DNA from: an uncultured Veillonella sp.
Lineage (GTDB): Bacteria; Bacillota; Negativicutes; Veillonellales; Veillonellaceae
DNA length: 9,587 bases
Direction: 5' to 3'
NCBI RefSeq assembly: GCF_915069625.1
Contig: NZ_CAJZFD010000071.1
Coordinates: 1-9,587 of the forward strand
The notes under the pieces are model-generated. The model was not told the DNA's origin. It worked only from the letters and a program-made list of their open reading frames with translations, and made no database searches. Positions 1 to 5,344 of this stretch are shown here, in pieces. Every line of letters begins with the position of its first letter. The stretch's first letter is position 1. A program made the translations under genes and the position numbers.

Positions 1-440
1 TTATAGAGTAAAAGGTTTTTTTCCTAAGCACTTTAAATATGTTAGCCTATTTAAATCTTACCATAAACCTACATAAAATAAGGAATCATAAGCATCTAGT
101 TAGTTTGGTATATATTAAGGTTATGTTAGACTTATATAAATATATATAGCTAAATGATGTTATATAAAAAGATAGTTGTATTAGATACTAAACATTATTT
201 AAGAGTTTATTTGTATATACTCCTAAGGTTAATCATTAATAAGCTTAAAAAACATAGTTTAAACATTTACATATATTAAGTTGTATATAGTGAGATTAAC
301 TAGGTTACATAAATTAAATTAGAATTATAAGGTTAGATAAATTGAGTTAAATATTGTGTAATGGACTGGATTACATAATATGAAACGATAGGATCTGTTG
401 ATTGATTAATTTAAAGGCTTATTTGGATTGAAATGTAAAT
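1..440. other. AT-rich region with no supported gene
   Basis: By my count positions 1-420 are about 22% G+C, well below the coding parts of the window. All frames are broken by stops; the longest reading frame I found by eye is a 41-codon stretch at 154-279 without a ribosome binding site. The octamer TAAGGTTA occurs three times, at 116, 224 and 328, and a related TTGTATATA motif lies at 211 and 281. A T-run at 16-22 may be the tail of a terminator belonging to sequence left of the window. A rightward transcript may end at the terminator at 441-476, but I see no strong promoter for it. Confidence 0.5.
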
Positions 441-476
441 AAACTAGCTTGTAGATATATAGGCTGGTTTTTTATT
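441..476 (+). terminator. Rho-independent terminator, rightward, with no gene in front
   Basis: AAACTAGC at 441-448 pairs with GCTGGTTT at 463-470 with one U-G wobble, and the pairing extends a little into the loop. The 3' arm runs directly into TTTTTTATTTG. This is a proper terminator shape for a rightward transcript, yet no plus-strand gene lies upstream in the window. It may end a small RNA, or read-through from the left. Confidence 0.55.
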
Positions 477-484
477 TGTTTTTA

Positions 485-521
485 AATTACTTCCGATAAC
501 GATATATTATCGGAAGTAATT
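485..521. repeat. Perfect 15-bp inverted repeat
   Basis: AATTACTTCCGATAA at 485-499 and its exact reverse complement at 507-521 enclose the 7-base spacer CGATATA. Neither side has a good U-run, so it is not a standard terminator in either direction. It lies between a rightward terminator (441-476) and a leftward one (525-553). It could stabilise a transcript 3' end or be a dispersed intergenic repeat. Confidence 0.75.
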
Positions 522-524
522 ATA

Positions 525-553
525 TGAAGAAAATTGGGCCTATATGGCCCAAT
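525..553 (-). terminator. Terminator of the PAP2 phosphatase gene
   Basis: Read leftward, ATTGGGCC and GGCCCAAT (533-553) form an 8-bp GC-rich stem with a 5-base loop, followed by TTTTCTTC (525-532). It lies about 35 bases past the stop codon of the PAP2 gene. Confidence 0.7.
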
Positions 554-587
554 CCCTTATGTTATATAGTTTTTTTACTTATTAAGC

Positions 588-1205
588 TTATTTGCGTTTA
601 AATGTGTATGGTTCGTATTCTACATCATTATGACGGTTAGTCCACCAGTTCCAACCGATTCTTGCAAGCTTCCATGCAATGAAGCCTACGATAATGCCCA
701 ATACTAAGCCTGTTAATACATCTGTTGGATAATGTACAAATAGATATACTCTAGAAAATGCTACTACTAATGACCCAAGTAATGCTATAATTCCCAAATA
801 TCGCTTCTGAGGCGCTATTTGACTCAAGCCTAGGTAAATGGTCATGGCAGATGCAAATGAACCAAAACTATGGCCTGACGGGAATGAATAACTATTTGCT
901 TTTGGTAATGCAGACTCTAATGGTACTGTTACATTAGGAAAATCTACAAATGGTCTTAATCGAGCTACATGTGGTTTTAAACCTTGGTCACCGATGATAA
1001 ATACAAATCCTAATGCAATTATTATCGCAATGCCTAATACACGATATTTTTTCTGTAACATCAATAATAAGGCAATGACAATCCATAAGGCACCGCTGCC
1101 AGTAATTTTTGAAATAAATGCCATAATTGGTGTTAAAAAACTATATACAAGATGGTCATGTACATAGAAGATCAAGGAGTGATCAAATTGTAAGATTGTG
1201 TCCAT
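588..1205 (-). CDS. PAP2-family membrane phosphatase
   Basis: A 205-residue integral membrane phosphatase of the PAP2 superfamily. It has all three catalytic motifs in order: KX6RP (Lys77 to Arg84-Pro85), PSGH (109-112) and SRX5HX3D (Ser151-Arg152, His158, Asp162). His112 and His158 are the expected nucleophile and proton-transfer residues. Hydrophobic segments near 38-52, 57-75, 118-130, 137-152 and 162-180 give a five- to six-helix protein with the active site expected outside the cytoplasmic membrane. Family members hydrolyse undecaprenyl diphosphate (BcrC/YbjG type), phosphatidate or phosphatidylglycerol phosphate; sequence alone does not choose, though recycling of undecaprenyl diphosphate is most likely. 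The ATG follows AGAGGA at good spacing. The basic, tyrosine-containing C-terminal tail (about 180-205) is probably cytoplasmic. It is monocistronic with its own terminator. Confidence 0.9.
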   Translation of the reverse strand: MDTILQFDHSLIFYVHDHLVYSFLTPIMAFISKITGSGALWIVIALLLMLQKKYRVLGIAIIIALGFVFIIGDQGLKPHVARLRPFVDFPNVTVPLESALPKANSYSFPSGHSFGSFASAMTIYLGLSQIAPQKRYLGIIALLGSLVVAFSRVYLFVHYPTDVLTGLVLGIIVGFIAWKLARIGWNWWTNRHNDVEYEPYTFKRK

Positions 1206-1340
1206 AGTTTCCTCTTCTATTTAACTAAATGATAATTATTGAGAATGATTGAGAATAGATTATATCCTCAATATTCTGTATTGGATTTCCATATACATTG
1301 TAATATGTATATATTGGTTTCTCAATTACATCCAAATAAT
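1206..1340 (-). promoter_or_regulatory. Promoter region of PAP2 gene with Fur-like direct repeats
   Basis: Read leftward, a TATAAT -10 box lies at 1264-1259; the matching -35 position (about 1287-1282) is poor, so the promoter may need an activator. Just downstream of the -10, at 1228-1257, three roughly 10-base repeats lie head to tail on the plus strand: AATGATAATT, ATTGAGAATG and ATTGAGAATA. They resemble the NATWAT hexamer arrays bound by Fur-family repressors, and would sit over the transcription start. Farther upstream, ATATACAT (1291-1298) and ATGTATAT (1305-1312) form an 8-bp inverted repeat of unknown role. The Fur link is inference from motif shape only. Confidence 0.4.
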
Positions 1341-1380
1341 AGCCTAAACTATTTATACCTCATGGTCAATAGTTTAGGCT
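1341..1380 (-). terminator. Long hairpin after the VanW gene, probable terminator
   Basis: AGCCTAAACTATT (1341-1353) is the exact complement of 1368-1380, a 13-bp stem. ACC and GGT inside the loop can add three more pairs. It lies about 20 bases past the end of the VanW-family gene. Leftward, the stem is followed by ATTATTTGG, a weak U-run, so termination may be partial or the stem may mainly protect the mRNA 3' end. Confidence 0.55.
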
Positions 1381-1400
1381 ATATTTAATAAAATCTTTAA

Positions 1401-2744
1401 TTATGGTTTCTTTTTATCTGATTTTTTAGTTGAACCTTCAGGTGGCATTGTTATGATCGTATCTACTGGGTCATATACAGATTCAAAGGAATCAGTTTGG
1501 GTTACCCAGTTACCATATGTTATGGTTCTATACGTATTCATTGTTAGCCCTACATGCCCTTCTTGTACTTCTTTTTCTTTTAAAGACGGATCTACGCGTG
1601 TAATTGTCTTATTTGGTATTTCACTACGATCACCAACTGAAATAGATACATTTTTAGGCTTGTCTTGAGCAGTACCTATAATATAGATGGTTAGTGTACC
1701 ATGATTCATCACACTGAGGATATAAATGGATTGCTGGTATGGATTTCTAAACTTAAAGTCTAAATAGCCCCATGCTACTGTAGCATCACGACCAGCTTGA
1801 ATATATCTAACAGGTTCAAAGTGAGGTGTACGTTCTACAATATTCATGCCAGATAATAATGCTGTATTAAAGATGGTAGAACTAACTTGGCAAATGCCAC
1901 CACCAATACCTGGAACTAATTTGCCATCAATCATTACCGGTGCATCATCATAGCCAGCCTCAGCAGTACGCTCGCCTACAACATCGTTAAAGGAGAATAC
2001 TGCACCAGGTTTAATCAATGTACCATTGATTTTATCAGATGCGAGTTGAATATTATGTGTTCTGCTTTCATTATTTGGATCAAAATCTGTACTAAAGGAT
2101 GCTAGAACGGTATTTAATGGTTTTAAATCAGAATCAGTAACCTTAATAGTATTTTTGGTGGTAAATACCATAGATAGAGATGTGATGCTTTCTCCAGATT
2201 GTAATTGATCCTTAAGGTTTTGTAAGGTTGCATCAATATCAATGCGTTTACCTTCTTTAGCAGGATGGAATACAACTTGACCATTCTCAATAGTTAGATA
2301 TGCATCATGTCCTGGCGTATCAATTGATTTGGCAAGTTCTGTAAGGTAAGTTTTGCTTTTTACCTCGTCTAGCTTATATTGTGGTTTAAAATGTTGGCCA
2401 TAATATAAGGCATTAAATCTATGTGAAAGTAATGTCCACCAATCATCTTCATACCCATATGTAGAAATAGCTTTTACTACAGCCTCTGTATCTACTTGAA
2501 TACCTAAATCATGATACGTAGCCTGTTGTTTTTTATTATTCCCCATATAAATGGATATAGTCTGTTGTGGTATTTTACTATTTAGCTCTTGGATTCGAGC
2601 TTGTAATTCACCCTTTGGTGTATTAGATAGATCTGTGTCATTGTAAAATACGCCATACGATATATTTTCTGTTGGGATGTATGAGCAGCCGCTCGTACTC
2701 AGCAGGACAAGCATAGTCCCTAATATTATATATTTTTTACTCAT
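1401..2744 (-). CDS. VanW-family cell-envelope lipoprotein
   Basis: A 447-residue exported protein. The N-terminus has Lys3-Lys4, a hydrophobic stretch (5-15) and a lipobox-like STSGC ending at Cys20, which fits a lipoprotein signal peptide cleaved before Cys20. Residues about 60-200 look like the peptidoglycan-binding-4-type region often found ahead of VanW domains. Residues about 225-360 are the VanW domain, with the diagnostic GGGICQVSSTIFNTAL block (281-296) and a following HFEPVRYI. Residues about 365-435, with EGHVGLTMNTYRTI and YDPVDTIITMPP, resemble the G5-like C-terminal module. The tail is lysine-rich. VanW was named from a vancomycin-resistance cluster, but most homologues are chromosomal with no proven role; nothing here suggests resistance (no vanH/A/X or two-component genes). 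ATG follows GGGAGAG at a slightly long spacing of 11 bases. Confidence 0.88.
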   Translation of the reverse strand: MSKKYIILGTMLVLLSTSGCSYIPTENISYGVFYNDTDLSNTPKGELQARIQELNSKIPQQTISIYMGNNKKQQATYHDLGIQVDTEAVVKAISTYGYEDDWWTLLSHRFNALYYGQHFKPQYKLDEVKSKTYLTELAKSIDTPGHDAYLTIENGQVVFHPAKEGKRIDIDATLQNLKDQLQSGESITSLSMVFTTKNTIKVTDSDLKPLNTVLASFSTDFDPNNESRTHNIQLASDKINGTLIKPGAVFSFNDVVGERTAEAGYDDAPVMIDGKLVPGIGGGICQVSSTIFNTALLSGMNIVERTPHFEPVRYIQAGRDATVAWGYLDFKFRNPYQQSIYILSVMNHGTLTIYIIGTAQDKPKNVSISVGDRSEIPNKTITRVDPSLKEKEVQEGHVGLTMNTYRTITYGNWVTQTDSFESVYDPVDTIITMPPEGSTKKSDKKKP

Positions 2745-2784
2745 TGTATTATAAACTCTCCCAAATTAGTCATTATATTCTCTA

Positions 2785-2793
2785 ATTATAGCA
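2785..2793 (-). promoter_or_regulatory. Extended -10 promoter of the VanW gene
   Basis: Read leftward, TGCTATAAT (2793-2785) is a perfect extended -10 element, about 40 bases ahead of the ATG. No good -35 lies at the standard distance, which the TG extension may offset. Confidence 0.55.
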
Positions 2794-2810
2794 TATAAGT
2801 ACCTATTCTA

Positions 2811-2819
2811 TGGTACAAT
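2811..2819 (+). promoter_or_regulatory. Extended -10 promoter of the tyrosine recombinase gene
   Basis: TGGTACAAT (2811-2819) has the TGn-TACAAT form of an extended -10 box, 32 bases ahead of the ATG. The -35 position is poor. GTACC (2799-2803) and GGTAC (2812-2816) form a short dyad overlapping this box and lying about 6 bp from the divergent VanW promoter, so one regulator could act on both; this is speculative. Confidence 0.4.
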
Positions 2820-2851
2820 TATATTGATATTTTTAGGGGTAAGGGTGAATT

Positions 2852-3862
2852 ATGTCAGAGTCTAAGGAACAACAAAAACATTTCTATTTGCGCAATAACG
2901 ATGCGCTTATGAATAGTACAAAGTTGTCTATGAAAGCAAAACAAAGTATATTGCTATCTAAGGCTGAAAATACTGTGGATGCTTATGAATCGGATTGGGA
3001 CGATTTCGTAGATTGGTGTACCTATCAAAAGGTATCTTATTTTCCGGCTACACCAGAAACCATAGTAAACTATATTAATGATCTTGCTGATTATGCTAAG
3101 GCAAATACGATTTCTCGTCGTATTAGCGCTATATCTGAGAATTATAATGCGTCTGGGCATCGGGATAATCCATGTATGGCACCTATCGTAAAACAAGCGT
3201 TACGGGGTATTAGACGTTTAAAAGGTACATTCCAACAAGGTAAGACACCAGTCCTATTAGAGGATATTGAAGATATTTTAGATTGTATGACCAAGCTAGA
3301 TGTACCTGAATTACAACTATTACGTGATAAAGCTATTCTTTTAATCGGATTTATGGGTGCTTTTCGGCGTAGCGAAATTGCGGCTATTACAGTAGAACAT
3401 CTTCAATTCTCTCCACAAGGTGTCGAGATTTTTGTCCCATCATCTAAAGCTGACCAAGAAGGTCAAGGTGCTGTAGTGGCGATTCCGCATCTATCTGGTT
3501 CTCCTTTAGACGCAGTTCGCGCCTTACAGCAATGGTTACGTGCATCTGGTATAACAGATGGTCCTGTATTTAGAGGTTTTACTAAAAATATGTCGTTACG
3601 TAAAACAGCTATATCAGATAAGATGATTGCCGAAATCGTAAAGAAATATATTTCTCTTATCGGTCTTGATCCTGCCATGTATGGAGCCCATAGCTTGCGT
3701 CATGGCTTTGCAACGACTGCCGCAGCTTATGGTGTGGAAGAACGTAATATTATGAGACAAACACGCCACCATAGCGTAAATATGGTTCGTCGTTATATTA
3801 ATGAAGCGAACAAGTTTGTAGACAATCCTATTTCAACAATCTTTGAAAAGCGATTTAGATAA
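2852..3862 (+). CDS. Tyrosine recombinase / site-specific integrase
   Basis: A 336-residue tyrosine recombinase with a complete active site. Residues about 35-125 are the SAM-like core-binding domain (NTVDAYESDWDDFVDWC and TISRRISAI blocks). Residues about 135-330 are the catalytic domain: Arg172 in FRRSE, Lys199 in SSKAD, His280 and Arg283 in HSLRHG, His306 in RHHS, and nucleophile Tyr315 in MVRRYIN. His306 to Tyr315 is nine residues, as in XerD. The MVRRYI ending and HSLRHGFAT block match a class of stand-alone integrases in Firmicutes and Proteobacteria rather than XerC/XerD. No excisionase, transposition or phage genes lie beside it, so the target is unknown: a domesticated integrase, an inversion enzyme, or the remnant of an island. 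A GGGG/AAGGGTG ribosome binding site precedes the ATG. Its stop codon lies inside a tandem repeat. Confidence 0.9.
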   Translation: MSESKEQQKHFYLRNNDALMNSTKLSMKAKQSILLSKAENTVDAYESDWDDFVDWCTYQKVSYFPATPETIVNYINDLADYAKANTISRRISAISENYNASGHRDNPCMAPIVKQALRGIRRLKGTFQQGKTPVLLEDIEDILDCMTKLDVPELQLLRDKAILLIGFMGAFRRSEIAAITVEHLQFSPQGVEIFVPSSKADQEGQGAVVAIPHLSGSPLDAVRALQQWLRASGITDGPVFRGFTKNMSLRKTAISDKMIAEIVKKYISLIGLDPAMYGAHSLRHGFATTAAAYGVEERNIMRQTRHHSVNMVRRYINEANKFVDNPISTIFEKRFR

Positions 3863-3901
3863 CAACTATTAATCACTTGATTTAGATAATAACTATAAAT
3901 C
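3852..3901. repeat. Two-copy tandem repeat at the 3' end of the recombinase gene
   Basis: A 23-bp unit occurs at 3852-3874 and again at 3879-3901, period 27 bp, with 21 of 23 bases the same. The first copy contains the recombinase stop codon TAA (3860-3862). Copy two begins GATTTA and ends TAAATC, a perfect 6-bp inverted pair around 11 bp; copy one has the same form with one mismatch. Two inverted arms around a short spacer is the general form of a tyrosine-recombinase core site. Whether it is one is inference; a simple local duplication is the alternative. Confidence 0.75.
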
Positions 3902-3925
3902 GGTTAATAACATACATGAAACAAC

Positions 3926-3960
3926 AAAAAGCAGCTATCTCTATTGAGTAGCTGCTTTTT
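3926..3960. terminator. Two-way terminator between recombinase and yneA-like gene
   Basis: AAAAA-GCAGCTA (3926-3937) pairs with TAGCTGC-TTTTT (3949-3960); CTC and GAG in the loop add three pairs around a TATT tetraloop. Because A- and T-runs flank both sides, it gives a GC-rich stem plus U-run in each direction, so it should end the recombinase transcript rightward and the LysM gene transcript leftward. Confidence 0.88.
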
Positions 3961-3984
3961 CGTGTGGGTTACACCCATATATAT

Positions 3985-4293
3985 TTAGTTTTGAGCCACA
4001 TAGTCCAAAGCTCTAACTGGACTATCAGTTTTATGTGCTGGTACCTTTAAAACTGTACCAGGTACAAGTGTACCAGAATCACTGATGTTATTAAGTTCTT
4101 TCATGGCATATACCATTTCACGAACATCCATATCTTTATGAGCTGTGCGAGCTGCAATATCCCACATTGTATCGCCTGCTTGTACCTTTACTTCGCGTAC
4201 TGCATGTGTATTTGCATCTGTTACAGGGTTTGTCATATTATAACCAAATAATACTGTTAAGCACATTCCTAGCATCATTAATATATTTTTCAT
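3985..4293 (-). CDS. yneA: YneA-like SOS cell-division inhibitor (LysM protein)
   Basis: A 102-residue protein: a hydrophobic N-terminal segment (about 4-20) that is either a signal peptide or a membrane anchor, then one LysM domain (about 34-85; VQAGDTMWDIAA at its start, LVPGTVLKVP at its end), then a short tail. Size, domain order, divergent placement from lexA and LexA boxes in the promoter all match Bacillus YneA (105 residues), which is made after DNA damage, acts outside the membrane and delays septum formation. The function is inferred from that resemblance; without the context it would be just a small LysM protein. I chose the ATG at 4293 because TGAGG precedes it; a longer frame would start upstream of the promoter. 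Bacillus yneB (resolvase) and ynzC do not follow; a convergent tyrosine recombinase does. Confidence 0.8.
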   Translation of the reverse strand: MKNILMMLGMCLTVLFGYNMTNPVTDANTHAVREVKVQAGDTMWDIAARTAHKDMDVREMVYAMKELNNISDSGTLVPGTVLKVPAHKTDSPVRALDYVAQN

Positions 4294-4329
4294 CTCATAC
4301 CTCACATTTACATCGAACATAATATCTGA

Positions 4330-4341
4330 GAACATTTGTTT
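4330..4341. promoter_or_regulatory. LexA box 1, yneA leader
   Basis: GAAC-ATTT-GTTT matches the Gram-positive SOS consensus GAAC-N4-GTTC at seven of eight fixed bases. It lies just downstream of the expected start of the yneA-like transcript, where bound LexA would block RNA polymerase. Confidence 0.7.
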
Positions 4342-4353
4342 GTTTACATGCAT

Positions 4354-4383
4354 ATAATAGCACACGAACGAATGTTCGGTCAA
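4354..4383 (-). promoter_or_regulatory. Promoter of the yneA-like gene
   Basis: Read leftward: -35 TTGACC (4383-4378), 18-bp spacer, -10 TATTAT (4359-4354), about 60 bases ahead of the ATG. LexA box 2 fills most of the spacer, so LexA and RNA polymerase should exclude each other. Confidence 0.72.
4365..4378. promoter_or_regulatory. LexA box 2, perfect palindrome
   Basis: CGAAC-GAAT-GTTCG is a full match to the Bacillus-type SOS box, symmetric over both 5-base arms. It is the strongest of the three sites and lies between the -35 and -10 of the yneA-like gene. Confidence 0.88.
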
Positions 4384-4391
4384 GAGTTTTA

Positions 4392-4403
4392 GAACAAATG
4401 TTT
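4392..4403. promoter_or_regulatory. LexA box 3, overlaps lexA -35
   Basis: GAAC-AAAT-GTTT matches the SOS consensus at seven of eight fixed bases. Its last two bases are the first two of the lexA -35 hexamer, as expected for autorepression by LexA. Confidence 0.75.
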
Positions 4404-4430
4404 GCAAAAACTTTTAAAATTGCCTATAAT
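4402..4430 (+). promoter_or_regulatory. Promoter of lexA
   Basis: -35 TTGCAA (4402-4407), 17-bp spacer, perfect -10 TATAAT (4425-4430). Transcription would start near 4437, leaving an AT-rich leader of about 100 bases before the GTG start. Confidence 0.82.
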
Positions 4431-4535
4431 AAGTATGTAAGTTAGTAATTATCTTACTTTTTCATTATATAGCATGACATGTGTTATTTTTTACGCATAT
4501 AAATATTGACATTACATTGACTTTGGAGGTTCATC

Positions 4536-5207
4536 GTGAGACGCCCTGCTACAGATATTAATACTAAACAGCGCCGTATATTAGATTTTATTAAAGATTC
4601 ACTACATAATGAATATCGTTGTCCTACTGTTCGTGAAATCTGTACACATGTAGGGCTTAGTTCTACATCTACTGTACAATCTCATTTGAATGCTCTTGAA
4701 AAGTTTGGTTATATTAAACGAGATCCTAATAAAAACCGTGCTATTACTGTTTTAGAGGATACAAAACCTTCTATTTCTGTAGCTGGTAATGAAACTTCAA
4801 GCTCTGATAACTTTGAATTTTTAGGTGCCGGTCTAAAACAAGTACCTCTCATTGGTACTGTTCAAGCTGGTATGCCTATTACTGCAGTTGAAAATTTAGA
4901 GGCTACCCTTACATTGCCTGTTCAATTGACTGGGGATTCTGATTGCTTTTTACTTCGCGTTCAAGGCGAATCTATGATGAATATCGGTATGTATGAAGGC
5001 GATATGCTTATTGTACGCCATCAAAATACTGCTAATAATGGTGATGTTGTTGTAGCTCGTATTGATGATGAAGCTACTGTAAAACGTTTTTATAAAGAAA
5101 ATGGACATATTCGTTTACAACCTGAAAATGATGATTTTGATCCTATTATTGTGGATGATTGTCATATTGAAGGGCTTGTAATCGGTCTTGTACGCGATAG
5201 AATTTAA
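4536..5207 (+). CDS. lexA: LexA, SOS repressor and self-cleaving peptidase
   Basis: A 223-residue LexA. The N-terminal winged helix-turn-helix (about 5-72) has the family phrase CPTVREICTHVGLSSTSTVQ (29-48). A linker rich in Ser, Thr and Glu (75-95) leads to the S24 peptidase domain. The self-cleavage bond is Ala111-Gly112 in GTVQAGMP; Ser146 in GESMMN is the nucleophile and Lys183 in EATVKRFY the general base. RecA filaments on damaged DNA trigger cleavage and release the regulon. The linker is a little longer than in E. coli (202 residues). The start is GTG, with GGAGGT at 4525-4530. Box 3 on its promoter predicts autoregulation; the yneA-like gene beside it is an evident second target. I saw no SOS box at the visible end of recN, whose own promoter is outside the window. 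Confidence 0.97.
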   Translation: MRRPATDINTKQRRILDFIKDSLHNEYRCPTVREICTHVGLSSTSTVQSHLNALEKFGYIKRDPNKNRAITVLEDTKPSISVAGNETSSSDNFEFLGAGLKQVPLIGTVQAGMPITAVENLEATLTLPVQLTGDSDCFLLRVQGESMMNIGMYEGDMLIVRHQNTANNGDVVVARIDDEATVKRFYKENGHIRLQPENDDFDPIIVDDCHIEGLVIGLVRDRI

Positions 5208-5212
5208 TAAAG

Positions 5213-5247
5213 AACGGCTACATATTATATTGTAGCCGTTTTATTTT
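5213..5247 (+). terminator. Terminator of lexA
   Basis: AACGGCTACA (5213-5222) and TGTAGCCGTT (5231-5240) form a 10-bp stem with an 8-base loop, followed by TTATTTT. It begins six bases after the lexA stop codon. Confidence 0.85.
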
Positions 5248-5293
5248 GCTTTATTTCTACATGATGTTTTAGTATTAACTCTCTTATACAGAT

Positions 5294-5330
5294 AAAAAAA
5301 CAGTAGCTACATATGATAGCTACTGTTTTT
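5294..5330. terminator. Terminator of the dap operon, two-way
   Basis: CAGTAGCTA (5301-5309) and TAGCTACTG (5317-5325) form a 9-bp stem with a 7-base loop. Seven A's precede it (5294-5300) and five T's follow it, so read leftward it ends the dapB-asd-dapA transcript with a strong U-run; read rightward it backs up the lexA terminator. Confidence 0.85.
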
Positions 5331-5344
5331 AGTATCTCTATATT

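Noticed and set aside
154..279. A 41-codon plus-strand reading frame giving a basic, hydrophobic peptide (starts MMLYKKIVV)
   Set aside because: It has no ribosome binding site or recognisable promoter and lies in 22% G+C sequence where Lys, Ile, Tyr and Leu codons arise by composition alone.
1401..2744. Vancomycin resistance gene
   Set aside because: VanW homologues are common without resistance, and no vanHAX, vanRS or other resistance genes are beside it.
4294..4407. An N-terminal extension of the yneA-like protein
   Set aside because: It would be encoded across all three LexA boxes and the gene's own promoter; the ATG at 4293 has a ribosome binding site and gives the usual family length.
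4437..4457. GTAAG/CTTAC hairpin followed by T's in the lexA leader, as an attenuator
   Set aside because: The stem is only five pairs and mostly A-T, too weak to support.
4506..4511. TTGACA near lexA as a second -35 box
   Set aside because: The matching -10 would fall on the ribosome binding site at about 4529, where there is no TATAAT-like sequence.
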